A stretch of 64,000 bases of DNA from Penicillium oxalicum (Eukaryota; Ascomycota; Eurotiomycetes; Eurotiales; Aspergillaceae), in the NCBI RefSeq assembly GCF_001723175.1, contig NC_064652.1, positions 2,294,001 through 2,358,000 on the forward strand, in the 5' to 3' direction. Made by a program: the position numbers and the translations under genes. Numbering within the stretch: the first letter of the stretch is position 1; the number at the start of each line of letters is the position of its first letter. This document shows, one piece after another, positions 1 through 12,639 of the stretch. The notes beneath the pieces are model-generated. The model was given only the letters and a program-made list of their open reading frames with translations. It ran no database searches and was not told the DNA's origin.

Positions 1-2151
1 GTCATCCGCAGGGAAGATGTCTTCGACAGTGGCGGGTCCATCCGGATGATACGCAGCCATGATCATTTGCGTAAGGCGATTGCGTTTCTTGGCATCATCC
101 CCCAGCCACTGAAAGGGACGGCAGTGGTGATGGTTTAATGAATCTGGAAGTTTAGATTCCGTTGCCACGTCCGCCAGCGCAGTGAGGGTTCGGCGTTGAA
201 ATATATCCTTCACCGTGAAGAAGACGTCTTCTTTCAGGGCAGTGCTGACCAGTTGCATGGCCGAGAGAGAATTGCCCCCGATCTGAAACCAGTCATCCTG
301 GCGACCAATGCTTTCTGGGTCAACACGAAGGATTTTCGCCCACAAACGACGTATTGACGTTTCCATCGCCGTCTGCGGGGCCTCCACGCTATCCATGCAA
401 TTAGAGGCTTGGAGAGACTTCCATTCATTAGGCGATAACGTGGCGATTCGTTCTCGCAGGGCCCGACGGTTGACCTTGCCAGTCGAAGTCAAAGGCACTG
501 CAGCCAGACGCACGCAGAACTCTGGCACCATGTACAAGGGAAGTTTGACCGCAAGAGCGCGGAGTAGATCCTCAGTCCATGACCGCATCTCTGCCGAGGG
601 AGCACAAAACTCGGGTGTCAAAGGGGCATGGGGTGACTGGGACGATGAGGCGCAGTGTACAAAGACCACCAACTGGGGTGAGATATTCTGACGCCTCACT
701 ACCTCCGCAAGAACAGTGCAGCTCTGGCCGTACTGAGACAGATATGCGCGTACATGGCTCTCTACCTCCGCGAGCTCGACTCGCTGGCCGCGTATCTTCA
801 CCTGCGTGTCGATACGACCAGAATATTCGAGAGATCCGTCACGATTATAGCGGACCAGATCCCCCGTACGGTACATCCGACTCTCACTAGCCGCACCCCC
901 TTGTAGCCGCCGATGCAGCCATCGAGGGCTCGAAATAAAGGCTGCCGCCGTGAGGTCTGGTCTGTTCAAGTAACCTAGGCTGAGTGCCGGGCTCTCCACC
1001 AGCAACTCGCCTACCGTACCTATAGGGAGCAACACATGATAATCCTCTGGATCGACGACCCAGCAGTTTGCGGCCGGAGCCCGACCGATATTGGTTGCAA
1101 TAGTGCCGCATGCCCCCAGCTCGGGGTTGACAGTTGTGCCGGCGGCTACTTCTGCTGGTCCGTACAAGCCCCGAACGGCTCGAACCGGCGGGGAGGCAGT
1201 CAGCCATCGGGTGAAGTCCTCGGCCAGGATCGCCTCCCCTCCGAGCACTAGAGTTTCCAGACACGGCAGATCTTTGGGGTCGAGCACACGCGCGATGGAC
1301 GGGGTCAAAAAAATCCAGTTTGCACGCAGTGTGTGGATTGTGCGCCCGAGGTGATTCTGGCGCTCCGCTTCAGACGGGATGCATATGCATCCGCCAGCTA
1401 GGAGAGTTAGGAGGTGATCAGAGACGCTAACGTCGAAGGCGTATGAAGCAAACTGGAAGACTCTCGATGCCGAGGTCAACGCCAGTGGGGATATCAGCCC
1501 TTGCGCACTCGTGGCATATGCGGCATGGGACACTACCACTCCTTTGGGAGTACCGGTGGAGCCGGAGGTGAAGACCACATACAGGGGATGGGATGGGGTG
1601 ATTTCCGAGCCAGGCCCTAAGGATAATGTGGAGAAGGAGGATAAGGAACTTTCGGTGTGGTCCAAAGTACCCTCCACAAGCAGGACTTGGCGAGCCAGCC
1701 CGTCCACCGTCTGGATAGAGAATTTGTCGGTCAAGATGACAGTGGCTCGGAGATCCTCGGTGATGAGCCGCAGTCGCTCCCGGGGGTGACTGGGGTCGAG
1801 CAGCACAAAGGCGGCGCCTGCTTTGATGATGGCTAGAATGGCCACTGGGGCCCAGCAAGACTTTGCAAGACAGATGGGAACGAAACTACCAGGTGTGACT
1901 CCTCGGGCGGCGATCGTGCGGGCGAGGAGAGTGGACCTTGCTTCCAATTCTGCATAGGTCAAGTCGCCATCCCATCCGCAGACGGCAGGTGCATCAGGGC
2001 ACGCTTGGGCCTGGTTCTGAATGAGATGATGGATGCATTGCTCGGTGATCGGGGGACACTGGCCGCCGCTATTCCACTGGCTCAGCCGGACTCGATCGTC
2101 CGGGGAGAGGGCTTCGGTGCCTTCAGCCGTGAAGATTTCTTCAATGGCCAT
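1..2151 (-). CDS. NRPS, A-T-C type, C-terminus cut by window edge
   Basis: Adenylates an amino (or other carboxylic) acid and loads it on a carrier domain; cytosolic megasynthase. Translation from the ATG at 2151 is open to base 1 (717 codons). The adenylation domain fills about residues 15-590, with the STGTPKGV phosphate-binding loop, YRTGD and a GKVNR end. A thiolation domain follows with GGNSLSAMQL (phosphopantetheine serine) near residue 635. The last residues (VEDIFP...) are the usual start of a condensation domain. There is no N-terminal condensation domain, so it starts its own chain, as in LpsB-like one-module synthetases. My reading of the specificity pocket is D-V-S-F-V-G-L-A-G-K, which I cannot assign. 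It is divergent from PhyH dioxygenase 1. A role adding an aminoacyl group with the nearby BAHD enzyme is inference. Confidence 0.9.
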   Translation of the reverse strand, partial: MAIEEIFTAEGTEALSPDDRVRLSQWNSGGQCPPITEQCIHHLIQNQAQACPDAPAVCGWDGDLTYAELEARSTLLARTIAARGVTPGSFVPICLAKSCWAPVAILAIIKAGAAFVLLDPSHPRERLRLITEDLRATVILTDKFSIQTVDGLARQVLLVEGTLDHTESSLSSFSTLSLGPGSEITPSHPLYVVFTSGSTGTPKGVVVSHAAYATSAQGLISPLALTSASRVFQFASYAFDVSVSDHLLTLLAGGCICIPSEAERQNHLGRTIHTLRANWIFLTPSIARVLDPKDLPCLETLVLGGEAILAEDFTRWLTASPPVRAVRGLYGPAEVAAGTTVNPELGACGTIATNIGRAPAANCWVVDPEDYHVLLPIGTVGELLVESPALSLGYLNRPDLTAAAFISSPRWLHRRLQGGAASESRMYRTGDLVRYNRDGSLEYSGRIDTQVKIRGQRVELAEVESHVRAYLSQYGQSCTVLAEVVRRQNISPQLVVFVHCASSSQSPHAPLTPEFCAPSAEMRSWTEDLLRALAVKLPLYMVPEFCVRLAAVPLTSTGKVNRRALRERIATLSPNEWKSLQASNCMDSVEAPQTAMETSIRRLWAKILRVDPESIGRQDDWFQIGGNSLSAMQLVSTALKEDVFFTVKDIFQRRTLTALADVATESKLPDSLNHHHCRPFQWLGDDAKKRNRLTQMIMAAYHPDGPATVEDIFPADD

Positions 2152-2604
2152 GGTTTCTGCAAGTAAGTCTTTAGGGTGATTCTGGTTATCAGTAAGGGTA
2201 AGTGTTAAGAAGTGACCTTTTGGATGTGAGTTGTAATTGTTCTGCAACATATATGCCTGCAGAGCAACATTGCGGTGTACATTCCAACCACGTCAATTGA
2301 ACATAGTTGCATGTAGCTCGTAGCTGGGGGAGCTGATCTGAGTGCGTGCATATGGTTAAGGCCACTCGGTAACACCGTATGCGAGGAGTTTGTGTACTTC
2401 CATACAACCGCAATCTGCAGGTAGCTGTAGTGGTATGCCGGTCCGCTATCTGACACATTGATGGGCATCCAATGTCTTTCTGCAAGGGGGCTGAGAGGCT
2501 CAAGGCAGAGAATGATGAAGTTGATGACCATTTTATCGCAATGATCCCACATTACCCATTCACCATTCGGATCAGATTGTCCAAACTCGAGGTCGAGAGT
2601 CTCA
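2152..2604. promoter_or_regulatory. Bidirectional promoter, NRPS / PhyH 1
   Basis: This 453-base gap separates two divergently transcribed cluster genes and has no credible coding content. It carries ACCGCAATC at 2407-2415 running into TCTGCAGGTAGC at 2414-2425. The second block recurs exactly at 9387-9398 and the first at 22395-22403, both in other divergent promoters of the cluster. Confidence 0.5.
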
Positions 2605-3745
2605 ATGCCTTCCAACGAGAGCCTGCAGAGTGGTCTTCCTACCCTGCCAGAGGTTGACCTCAAATCTCCCGCCTCGATAGATTCCTTAGTTCAGGATGTG
2701 GTTCGCGGGCTGAAAGAGTCTGGGGCCTGTATCATTCGGAATCTGCTCGATCGCGAGCAAGTCGGCCATATCATGCAAGACATGAAACAGTTCCTCAAGA
2801 CCCGCCCCGATTGTCCATGTGAGTTTGGAGTGTTTTGTGCCTCAAAACCCCCGATGGTTGCAATGGATTGACTGGTACCTGCGCAAAAAAACACTAGTCT
2901 TTGCTCAGGAGGTGAAAGTCGTGGGAGGATTGGCCGGTAAATCCCCAACCTTTGCCACCCACGTCGCTTGCAACGAAGTGTGGCAGAAAGTTCTGACTCA
3001 CTTCCTCCGCCATCCCTATGGACCATATTGGGTGAGTCGCCTGTGGAATGCCTAGATAGCGTGTTTCCACATGGAATGATGTCAGCCAGACGCTGATCGA
3101 GACACTGAGCTCTAGAGTGGCGGGAAACAATATGTTTCCTACAGCGGAGTCCAATTGGGATCTTCAGCCGGCCTCCAGCTGGACCCCGGCGCGAAAGCCC
3201 AGGATCTTCACCGGGACGATACCGCACATCGGACCTGGAATGGCGAGGCGAGCGAGTATCAGATCGGACGGGATTCCTGCCTCACCTCGTTGACGGCCTG
3301 TACGGCGACGACTAGTATCAACGGTGCGACACGCGTCGTGCCTGGTAGCCACCTGTGGGATTACAACCGACCGCCGCCACCCGAAGGGCAAGGTGCTGTG
3401 GATGCTCTGCTTCAGCCGGGCGATTCTCTGTTTATTTTGGGAAGTGTGTTGCACGGACACGGCGAGAACAGCAGCGTCGATGAAGAGCGCATGGTGCTCG
3501 GATGTGGCGCCTGCTGTGACTTTTTACGCCAGGAGGAGAACCAGTATTTGGCACATGACAGGGAGGCTCTCCAGCAACTTCCTTCCCATGTCCAGCGATT
3601 CATCGGATACAGCACTTTCGAGCCCGCAGGTGGTACTGCTAACTGGAAGGATCCCTGGCAATTGCTCAATCCGAACAAAGAGTATGAGCCCATGCCCATG
3701 AATACGGTTGAGTTTACCCCGGAGCGGAAGGAAAAGGCAGTGTGA
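2605..3745 (+). CDS. PhyH-family Fe(II)/2-oxoglutarate dioxygenase 1
   Basis: Non-haem iron oxygenase of the phytanoyl-CoA dioxygenase family (relatives include EasH, FtmOx1 and AsqJ), which hydroxylate, desaturate or rearrange alkaloid scaffolds. Exons 2605-2818, 2919-3031 and 3116-3745 give 318 residues. The splice phases agree and reproduce the same three-exon layout as the two other PhyH genes at 19 and 24 kb. The iron site reads LHRDD (His and Asp, about residue 141), with a distal His in SVLHGHGENSS and a PGSHLWDY strand between them. The last exon is colinear with its paralogues. It lies head to head with the left NRPS and tail to tail with the acyltransferase. The substrate is unknown; a tailoring oxidation of the indole alkaloid is inferred from context. 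Confidence 0.88.
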
Positions 3746-4331
3746 TGCGTAGAATTGATGGAAGCACTTGTGGCGGATGTGATGGGGGATGATAAAGTCC
3801 CGCAGAATGCGTCATTTCTCTTGATCCGACAAAGTGGAAGTACAGGGAGAAGATATGTTTACATAAAAAGATGTCTTCTTGGACGGTGAAATAGGTGATG
3901 ACCTTCAGAAGAGGAAAATATATCTATGTATGCCCAATCTGATTCAATGAGAGTAGAAATGACGAAAGATTTGTTCGGAGGTAACATTTCTTTTTGAAGA
4001 GCTCGGATAAGCCACCACCAATGACAGGTTTGTTGCTGCCGATTGAATGACGAAGAGGATACGGCTCAATGACATCTGAGACTACCAAGTTGTATTGCAG
4101 GTCATCGGAAAAGAGGCACTCCAGCAACTGATGGTTCTTTGTTTTTTTGGGTGGATTGTGTAGAAGAATTGACGAATGAAATCAATGCATTGCCCTCTAC
4201 GCTAAACGTGATTCCTCTGTGTCCGGTATTCGAGGCATGATAGTAGTAGTGAGGCGTTATGATGACCCGTCCAGGTTGGCCACCATGATGCTTTTGGATA
4301 GGTGGAAGTGACAGGGAGATTGGTTATTTGA
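3746..4331. other. Convergent intergenic spacer
   Basis: Gap between the 3' ends of PhyH 1 and the acyltransferase. I see no coding exon, RNA gene or repeat; only AT-rich 3'-flank sequence. Confidence 0.6.
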
Positions 4332-5933
4332 TTAACGGTCCAGCTGCAATCCCTGGAGCTGTTCCTCGAATCTTCTCATCGCCTGCCGATGCATGATGCT
4401 CTGAACTATCCAGTCCCCTTTGGGGTCGCGCCCCACCACCACAATGCCAGTGAACTTCATCGGCTGACCGTCGGACATCAAGATGTTGGGAATGATCGAT
4501 TCTGCACATCCAGTAACTGCAACGCGGTTCCTTTCTAAAACCATATCCACGGCACCCGAGAAATCGACGTCAAAGTAACCCGCCTTGTGCCAGTTCGTAT
4601 AGAAAATGCTCTTCATCGATGCGCTACCCACGAGAGGTACACGACCGGTCTCCCCTATCATCTTAGCCAGGGCTTCTATATGGTCTGGCTCACGCTGTAT
4701 CAGAATCGCGCGACGGATCTCGCCCGCCAAGATGCTAATCCCGTCGCTGGCAAGAGAGAGACCGACAGAGGCGGTAGCATATAGCGGAAGAGCTGCATTC
4801 CCCAGAAAGAATATTTTGGGGCCGGACCCGAAGTATTTCTGCAGGCGCCTTCTCACATCGATTGTGCCAATGATGCCGATCTTGCGACGAGGCGAGACTC
4901 GGTGAGCTTGAAGCGCCATTCGTGTCCACCATGCAAGAAGCACATCGCCTTCACTCAGAAACAGCTCATCTTTCGTTGTCTGCGCGCTTGGAGCATCTTT
5001 ACCAGTAGCAGCTCTGCTAACGCTGGTGTTGGTGAGTTGTTCAATTGCCTCCTCGCGAATCTGTGTCAAATAAGCTTGGGGGATTACCGTCAGGCGCTGT
5101 TCAAATCTATACCAGATCAGACCGATGAGAAAGCGCAAGCCAAAAATTAGAGCACTCCATGCCGACAAAGTTTGGCCCCAAAACCCAAAGTCAGCCGCCG
5201 AGCCGTGATCTCCGAGCGTTGCCAGGGGATCTATCTTGGAGCCTTGAAAGTCCGGCACTTGATCGTGGCATTTGTTGAGTATCGCCGTCCAGCCCTTGAG
5301 CAACAGAGCCAAGCCTTGTGCATCCATCAAGACGTGAGGATACGAGACCGTGAGCAGTGTATGACTCGTAAAAGTGACCACGTGAGCAGACAACAATGGA
5401 CGATCAGAATAGAGCCAGTCATTCAAGGTGCGTGGAGTTCCCTCAGGCATAACTAGAGGTAGACATTCCCAAGTGCAGCCACGAGCCAGAGTTGGGCGAA
5501 CAGTCTCTGCTGCTGGGTAGGAAGGCGCACAAGGGTGTTCTGCTAGAGGACCGGAGTGGTGAACACTGGAGAAATGAAATGCTGGTCGATGTTCATCAAA
5601 GTGGCTCGGAATATGATACTCGAGCTGACCCTTTGCCTATTTGGTTGTCACTCAAACATCAATTGGGGTCCAATGTTGTGCAGAGTCTAAGATACAACGT
5701 ACATTTCTGCGGATTCGCGCACCAATCTTGCGCCAGTCTCCGGTCCTCACGAGGATATTCAGTGCATTATACAAAGCAATCGGATCAAGCACTGCATTGA
5801 ATTGGAAGGTAATGACTGGCACGGTATGTGCTTCATCACTCAAGTAGTCCCAGCGATGAACTGGGATGATGGTATCGCTTGTGATGGTCACGGGAGGCTG
5901 CCGTTGGGACCGAAATAGCCAAGGAAAGACCAT
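4332..5933 (-). CDS. BAHD / trichothecene-3-O-acetyltransferase-like acyltransferase
   Basis: Transfers an acyl group from a thioester to an alcohol or amine. Exons 5933-5703 and 5636-4332 join in phase 0 across a 66-base intron with a GTACGT donor, giving 511 residues, normal for the fungal family. The catalytic HxxxD motif is present as HVLMD in the SYPHVLMDAQG context, and a DFSG-type motif near the C-terminus replaces DFGWG. One hydrophobic stretch (about residues 235-255) could touch membrane. The gene is divergent from NmrA 1 (434-base gap). Context suggests it acylates a hydroxylated alkaloid. Citrinadin A carries a dimethylvaline ester, so an aminoacyl donor supplied by the neighbouring A-T NRPS is an attractive but untested idea. 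Confidence 0.85.
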
Positions 5934-6367
5934 TTGGGAGAGAGTAATACAGCTAATTGATGCAATATCCTAGTACCGATGCTGGAAAAGTCGCATTTAA
6001 GACCTGGCAATATTGAAAATCATGAATTGGCTGAATTTGAGCGGGAGGAAGCGATCATGAATAGATGGTAGGTTCCTCACCGATGATCGTAGCCTGCGTA
6101 CACCTTGCATGTAGCATTGCATTCACAGGGGGAGCACTGCAGCACAGTCCTTCAAGGTATGACGAGTCAATTATCAGCTAAGCCCTCCCTGCTATTCTTC
6201 GAATGCGAATTCAGTGGGTGTGCTTGCTACAGAGTTGGGCACGTCAACGAGACCAGCCTTCTGGTTGCTTCCCATGCGTGCGGAGGAGCACAACCGACCA
6301 GGGCCGTTTGCCAACAAACCACTGCAACCATTGTTTCTTCTGCTCGTGTCTCATATCTCGAGCAACG
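5934..6367. promoter_or_regulatory. Bidirectional promoter, acyltransferase / NmrA 1
   Basis: 434-base gap between divergent starts. No coding exon is seen. No clear TATA box or shared cluster motif was recognised here. Confidence 0.45.
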
Positions 6368-7631
6368 ATGCCAGTGAAGCAGCGGATCACCATTATTGGT
6401 GCCACAGGCCAGTTCCCACCTTCTTTTATCTCTTTAAGAACAAAGGGAGCTAACATAATCCAGGCCAGCAAGGAAGCTCCGTCGCATATTCTCTACTCCA
6501 AAATCCCGACTTCCGGGTCAGATGCATCACTCGTGATGCTCAGTCAGAAGTTGCCAGAGCTTTTCAGAGCCTCGGAGCGGAGGTTCTGGAGGCAGATGCT
6601 GGAGTATTTGAGGGCATGAAGATTGCCCTACATGAAACTTGGGGCCTTTTTGTCAACCTTCCCACTGAAGTTAGTTAAAATAGCGATATTATCCCCGAGG
6701 GCCCAAAATGATTCAACTGACGCTTTACAGTTCTTTCCTGATGCTGTGGCTATAGCATTAGGAACGAACATCATCAGGGCGGCCGAAGCAGTCGGCGTGA
6801 AACATGTTGTCTTCAGCTCGGCTCCTCACGCCAGCAAATTAACAAACGGACGGGTTTGTTTCAATTCTCTCGATGGTGAGGTCTTCCGAGCAAGCCTTGT
6901 TGGCAAACATCCCGTAGTCTACAGGCTCTAACGACTGCGAACAGTCAAAGCCGAAATTGAGGAGATTGCCCAAGCTTCACCTCTTTTCAAAACCTTCACC
7001 CCTGTCATGGTGGGCTGGTATCTGGAGAACATTGGAGAGACATTCGCAGATCTATACGGAGGTTTTCCAGTCCGAAAAGACGCCGAGGGGATAACGGAAT
7101 GTCGCCTGCCATTATGGGGTGGGAACGAAGAGATGCCGTGGATCAGCGTCAAAGATGACTTTGGAGATTTAGTGCATGGGGTTTTCCTCAACCCTCTTCG
7201 CTGGAATCGACGAGTGATTCAATGTCAGGCTGAATTGATGTCGGCAGGCGACATGACCACCACTTTCAGTGCTGGTGAGTTTATCCATCGTCTTCCTCCT
7301 TACCTTTGATATAATTGCTTCTTGTTTGATGGAAGCAACATATGAACTTGATTGGTAACGCAAGATTCCGGGGTGGGTAGTGACTGGACAGAAAACTCGC
7401 TACGCCCCGTGCATTGATATGGCGGACCTCAAGCCGGGAATGTTTGAAGGCATTCAAAAGATGTTTCAGTACACGCAGCTTCGTGAGGGGGAGTATTACC
7501 CCAACGGACCGTCCGAGGTGCAGACCGCCGCGCACCTGAAAAGGGTTGCTGCCAGAGCAAAGAAGGGACATGCCAGAGAAACATTGTTGACCGTCAGGGA
7601 ATACTTCGAGCGCGAATGGACATCTCATTAA
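6368..7631 (+). CDS. NmrA-like NAD(P)-binding oxidoreductase 1
   Basis: Atypical SDR of the NmrA family; relatives in fungal alkaloid clusters are reductases or cyclases. Exons 6368-6407, 6464-6669, 6731-6875, 6945-7274 and 7381-7631 give 323 residues. The Rossmann loop is GATGQQGSS at the first exon junction. VKHVVFSS marks the beta-strand near residue 100, and an NPLRWNRRVIQ segment is shared by three of the four paralogues in the window. The first intron needs a non-canonical GC donor (6408) to keep the glycine loop intact. A GT donor at 6399 would delete three residues of that loop. The gene is divergent from the acyltransferase and followed convergently by prenyltransferase 1. A Pictet-Spenglerase-like role, as I recall for the NmrA protein CtdP of citrinadin biosynthesis, is possible. 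Confidence 0.85.
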
Positions 7632-7710
7632 CGGCGACGATACATATGGAACTAGGTTCTGTTTCTGCACACCGGTCATAAGCCTGCATAGATACTATGG
7701 CCCTCGAGCC

Positions 7711-9175
7711 TTATTTCTGACTGCTTTCCTCCTCCAACCACGGATAATCAGCCGATGAGTGGTAGTAAATGCTCAGATACACCCCGGTCTTCTCCGTATA
7801 GGCAAAAGAGATCCACGAAGTTAGGCGAGCAGTCGTATTCAAATCGCGTTCAGGACTTCAAAAGAAAAGAGTTAGTTGATTTCCAATCAGCCATGAAGCT
7901 CCCGCGCTCAAAGTAGATAAGATGAGAAGTCAAGACCTACAAGTACTCGCGTACGGTCTGCTCATAGTCAGTTCCGTACTTCTCCAGCCCAATCTTGGTC
8001 AAGAATTGCGCCACGCCCTGGACCACGTCCAAATCACTCTCTCCATGAATAGGAAAGTAGAACTTGGTTACAGGAGCTGGCTCTCCCACCTTCATCTCGT
8101 AGTTCCACACCATGGGAGTTGGGGTCGAGTCTTTGCCATCATCAAAGCCACCGGTGAAGGCGCGGTGGCCTTCAGAAAGCTTTACCAGCTGCCAGAGCTC
8201 CTTCAAATACCGAAGCCCGGTTCCCACATTTGGTGACTGTGCACGACCACCCAAGGTCCAGATCTCCTCGATCTTGGACCAAACAACTTCGTTGTGCGAG
8301 CTATAGAGCTTCAACCGCGAGGTGTAAGAGTCCACGCAGTCAAAGGACCAAAAGGCAAATTGACTATACCCGTTGGTCTCCTCAAGATACGCGTTCACCA
8401 TGTCAAAGGACGGAAACGCACCCATCTGGTCCTTGAGGGGTTGAATTGAGTTAGTGAGGAGCTGACCAAACCCTTGGCCCGATGCGTGGCATTTCAGTGC
8501 CGGAAAGGTATACCCTTTGACAGCAATTGTCTCCTTTTTGAGATCGAATCCAAATGCTGCCTGGGAAGTCAGAGCACTCCCTTCCATCGCGATCTTTTGA
8601 CCGCCGCCGTCACTTTTGGAGTTCAGGGCCAGTTGTGCTTTCTCGGCCGCATTGACCGTCTGAGTCTCCAGAAAATGCCGAAAAAGAGCATCATCAAAGC
8701 CCGGGAGGTGCAGCTGCTTTAGACAATCGAGCAGGCAGCCAATGGGCTCTTGATTAAAAGGGTCCTCAGATCTGCCAGATGGCGCGGCGACAGGCTCAAA
8801 GCCAATTCTCACCACCGGTTCAATGTTGCCAAGTTGCTGGTAGTTGACGCTGAACTCCAGAGGCAGACCACTGCGAGTGATTGCACTTCGGAAATGGTGG
8901 GGGTAGGGCCCCAGTAAAGGCAAGAGGACCTCGACGTAGAAAGTCATGGCCTCGAACTGCCGGGCGAGGCTGTATCCGGCCGAGGCCAAGATCTTGCCCA
9001 GTAGCGGGCCGGTCTTCTCCCACCAAGTTTTCTGATGCTCATCTTGAAAGATTCGATAGCGGGTGAGAGTCGTATAGGGAGTTTGCTCGCCGCTCGATCC
9101 TTTGGCCGGGATCGGGGTCGATCCTTTCGCCACGACTGGGACGGAAGGTACAATTCCAATGGTTTCAACTGTCAT
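7711..9175 (-). CDS. Indole prenyltransferase 1 (DMATS family)
   Basis: Transfers a dimethylallyl group from DMAPP to an indole carbon or nitrogen without needing DDxxD-bound metal. Exons 9175-7941 and 7855-7711 give 459 residues, the usual length for fungal DMATS. The general-base glutamate lies in GLPLEFSVNYQ. The ABBA strands with lysine/tyrosine diphosphate contacts are visible (VKGYTFPALK, SRLKLYSS, TKFYFPIHG), and the C-terminal exon carries SFAYTEKTGVYLSIYYH. It starts head to head with NmrA 2. A second DMATS lies at 25.6-27.0 kb; related clusters (not, mal, phq, ctd) also have two or more. Which prenyltransferase acts first, and at which indole position, cannot be read from sequence. 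Confidence 0.93.
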
Positions 9176-9710
9176 CGTCGATCAATCCTCTACCGATGAG
9201 TTACAGTGGATGTAGATTATCTCAATTGTCCGAGAAGAGCCTCTGTGAAATGAAGGACAGTCAAAGGCAAGTGCGCTGTTTCGGTGACGATCGCTCGAGC
9301 ATATAAGGGTGTTGACGTATCGTCTCAAAAAATCACACTGTTATTTCCACTCTGCCTCGCCCTCTCTGCGATGTCTGTGCAAAGAGTCTGCAGGTAGCGG
9401 TAATCACTCACAGCAGAGGTACTGGAGGCGCTGATCTGCGGAGATGGGACACGTAGCCATGCTTGCATCACACTTCAAGCAGAGATTTTTACGTGCATAT
9501 GACATGTACACCGATGGAGAGGTGTGTCCAGATGGCGTGTCAATGACAATCAACAGTCAATGTTCTGCTCCAGGCTCTCTGCATATTCATTCTGAATGTG
9601 TCTTGTTTAGAATCACGACCTAGAAAGCGACAGGCTATATTAATTACATCGTTATCGCCCATCATTGCATAAGCTTTTCGCCATACCGAACTCTTATCCG
9701 ACATTAGAAG
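9176..9710. promoter_or_regulatory. Bidirectional promoter, prenyltransferase 1 / NmrA 2
   Basis: 535-base gap between divergent starts. It contains TCTGCAGGTAGC at 9387-9398, an exact 12-base match to the NRPS/PhyH 1 promoter, followed by GGTAATC. TATA-like stretches occur at about 9301 (ATATAAG) and 9645 (CTATATTAA). Confidence 0.5.
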
Positions 9711-10073
9711 ATGACAAACGACAAAAAGCTTATCACCGTTTTCGGCGGTACTGGTGAGACAAATAGTCCCTTCTTGATTTCATACCAAGCAGGGAATCAA
9801 GCCTAACCACAAAATTCTCATCTAGGTAACCAGGGAAGTGCGGTTGTGCGCTCCCTTGTATCACACAAGAACAGGGCCTTTCAAGTTCGCGTGATTACAC
9901 GCGATCCTACTTCCCCCAAAGCGAAAGCGATCAGCCAACTTGGAGTAGAGCTGGTCAAGGCCGACGGATGGGATCGAGGCCAGACCACGACTGCTTTTAA
10001 AGGAAGCTGGGGTGCATTCATCAATACGAACTCGGACGGACCGGTAATACTTCCACACACACACACACACACA

Positions 10074-10134
<61 letters not shown>

Positions 10135-11088
10135 ACTCTTGCCGATCTGGTGTTTTGCTGATTGAATCTAGACCGGGGAGGACACATTGGAGGAACCAAA
10201 CGCTTATGATCTCGATGTGGCAATTCTCGACGCGGCCGAAGCAGCCGGAGTGAAACATGTGGTGTACAGCTCTGCGGCAAATATTCATCGCGCAACTAAG
10301 GGTCGCATTCACATATCCGGATTTGATTGTTAGTCCAGGTCATCGTCATTTCACTAATCCTGTCCTTCCCTGTGGATAATACACAGGAGATGAAGGAGAG
10401 CTAATGAAAATTACCCGTGCTTCTAGGTAAATCATTAGCTGAGGAATACGCTTTGCGGGAGAAGAAATTCACCACATTCACACCAGTGCTTCCTGGGTCC
10501 TTTATGGAATGTTGGGGCGAGGAGTCTTTCTGTCGGGTCTGGGGAGGGTTCCCTTGGTACAGCGAGGACACGAATCAAACAGTTGTCCTGGCAGTTCCTC
10601 CTTACGGGGGAGACGGCCGCATGCCCTGGGTCAGTTTGAATGATGACTTTGGGGACATCGTTCATGGGATCTTCTTGGATCCTCAAGAGACCCATGGAAA
10701 ACACGTTCAAGCCATCAGCCAGATGATTCAATTTCAGGATCTGGCGGCGGAATATTCCGAGGGTACGTAGAGCATACCACCTCTTCTGTTCTTTTGAGCC
10801 TATACAAAACACTGAAAATCCACAATAGCGACTGGAGTGCCCGTTCAATATCGGCCGTTGAAGTCGTGGCGGAATGTGCCGGATGACGGAAGCCATCTGG
10901 CGCACGAGTCCCGCATCATGTTCTTCTACATGAATTTCTGCGGTGGCCGATGGTACGCTGAGCATGAGAGCGACATCACCGCGTCTCAGAAGTACAAAAA
11001 ACGGGCGCTGGAAGCGCAGGGACGATCAGACGGCGAGCTGGTTAACTTCAAAACGTGGTTTGCGCGTGAAGCTGAAAATCGGCACTAA
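9711..11088 (+). CDS. NmrA-like NAD(P)-binding oxidoreductase 2
   Basis: Second NmrA-family protein. Exons 9711-9753, 9826-10043, 10172-10328, 10427-10762 and 10829-11088 give 337 residues with consistent phases. The dinucleotide-binding loop is GGTGNQGSA, split by intron 1 at the same place as in NmrA 1 and NmrA 4. VKHVVYSS and a [11 protein letters not shown] segment match the paralogues. It is the most divergent of the four: the NPLRWN motif is replaced by DPQETHGK and the C-terminal exon is rewritten ([15 protein letters not shown]). Substrate and chemistry may therefore differ. Intron 2 contains a long CA/CT microsatellite. The gene shares a promoter region with prenyltransferase 1. Confidence 0.85.
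10054..10129 (+). repeat. Compound (CA)n(CT)n microsatellite in an intron
   Basis: About 11 CA units run directly into about 27 CT units just downstream of the GTAATA splice donor of NmrA 2 intron 2. This makes the intron 128 bases, about twice its siblings. The tract leaves a long polypyrimidine run before the acceptor. Repeat number is likely variable between strains and prone to assembly error. Confidence 0.95.
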
Positions 11089-11201
11089 ATCATGTATTCG
11101 GCTGCTCGTGGACATTAGGTGGTTGTATCGGGTCCATGTCATGGCTTTTTGATGTGTGCGCTGGGACTAGAGGAGATCACTACATTAAATCACTTTTTCA
11201 T

Positions 11202-12639
<1,438 letters not shown>

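Noticed and set aside
887..1264. Open frame on the minus strand within the left NRPS
   Set aside because: Out-of-frame shadow of the adenylation domain; the true frame is open from 2151 to 1.
5625..5657. 33-base intron in the acyltransferase
   Set aside because: Too short for a fungal intron; a GTACGT donor at 5702 with an acceptor at 5637 gives a normal 66-base intron and conserved protein.
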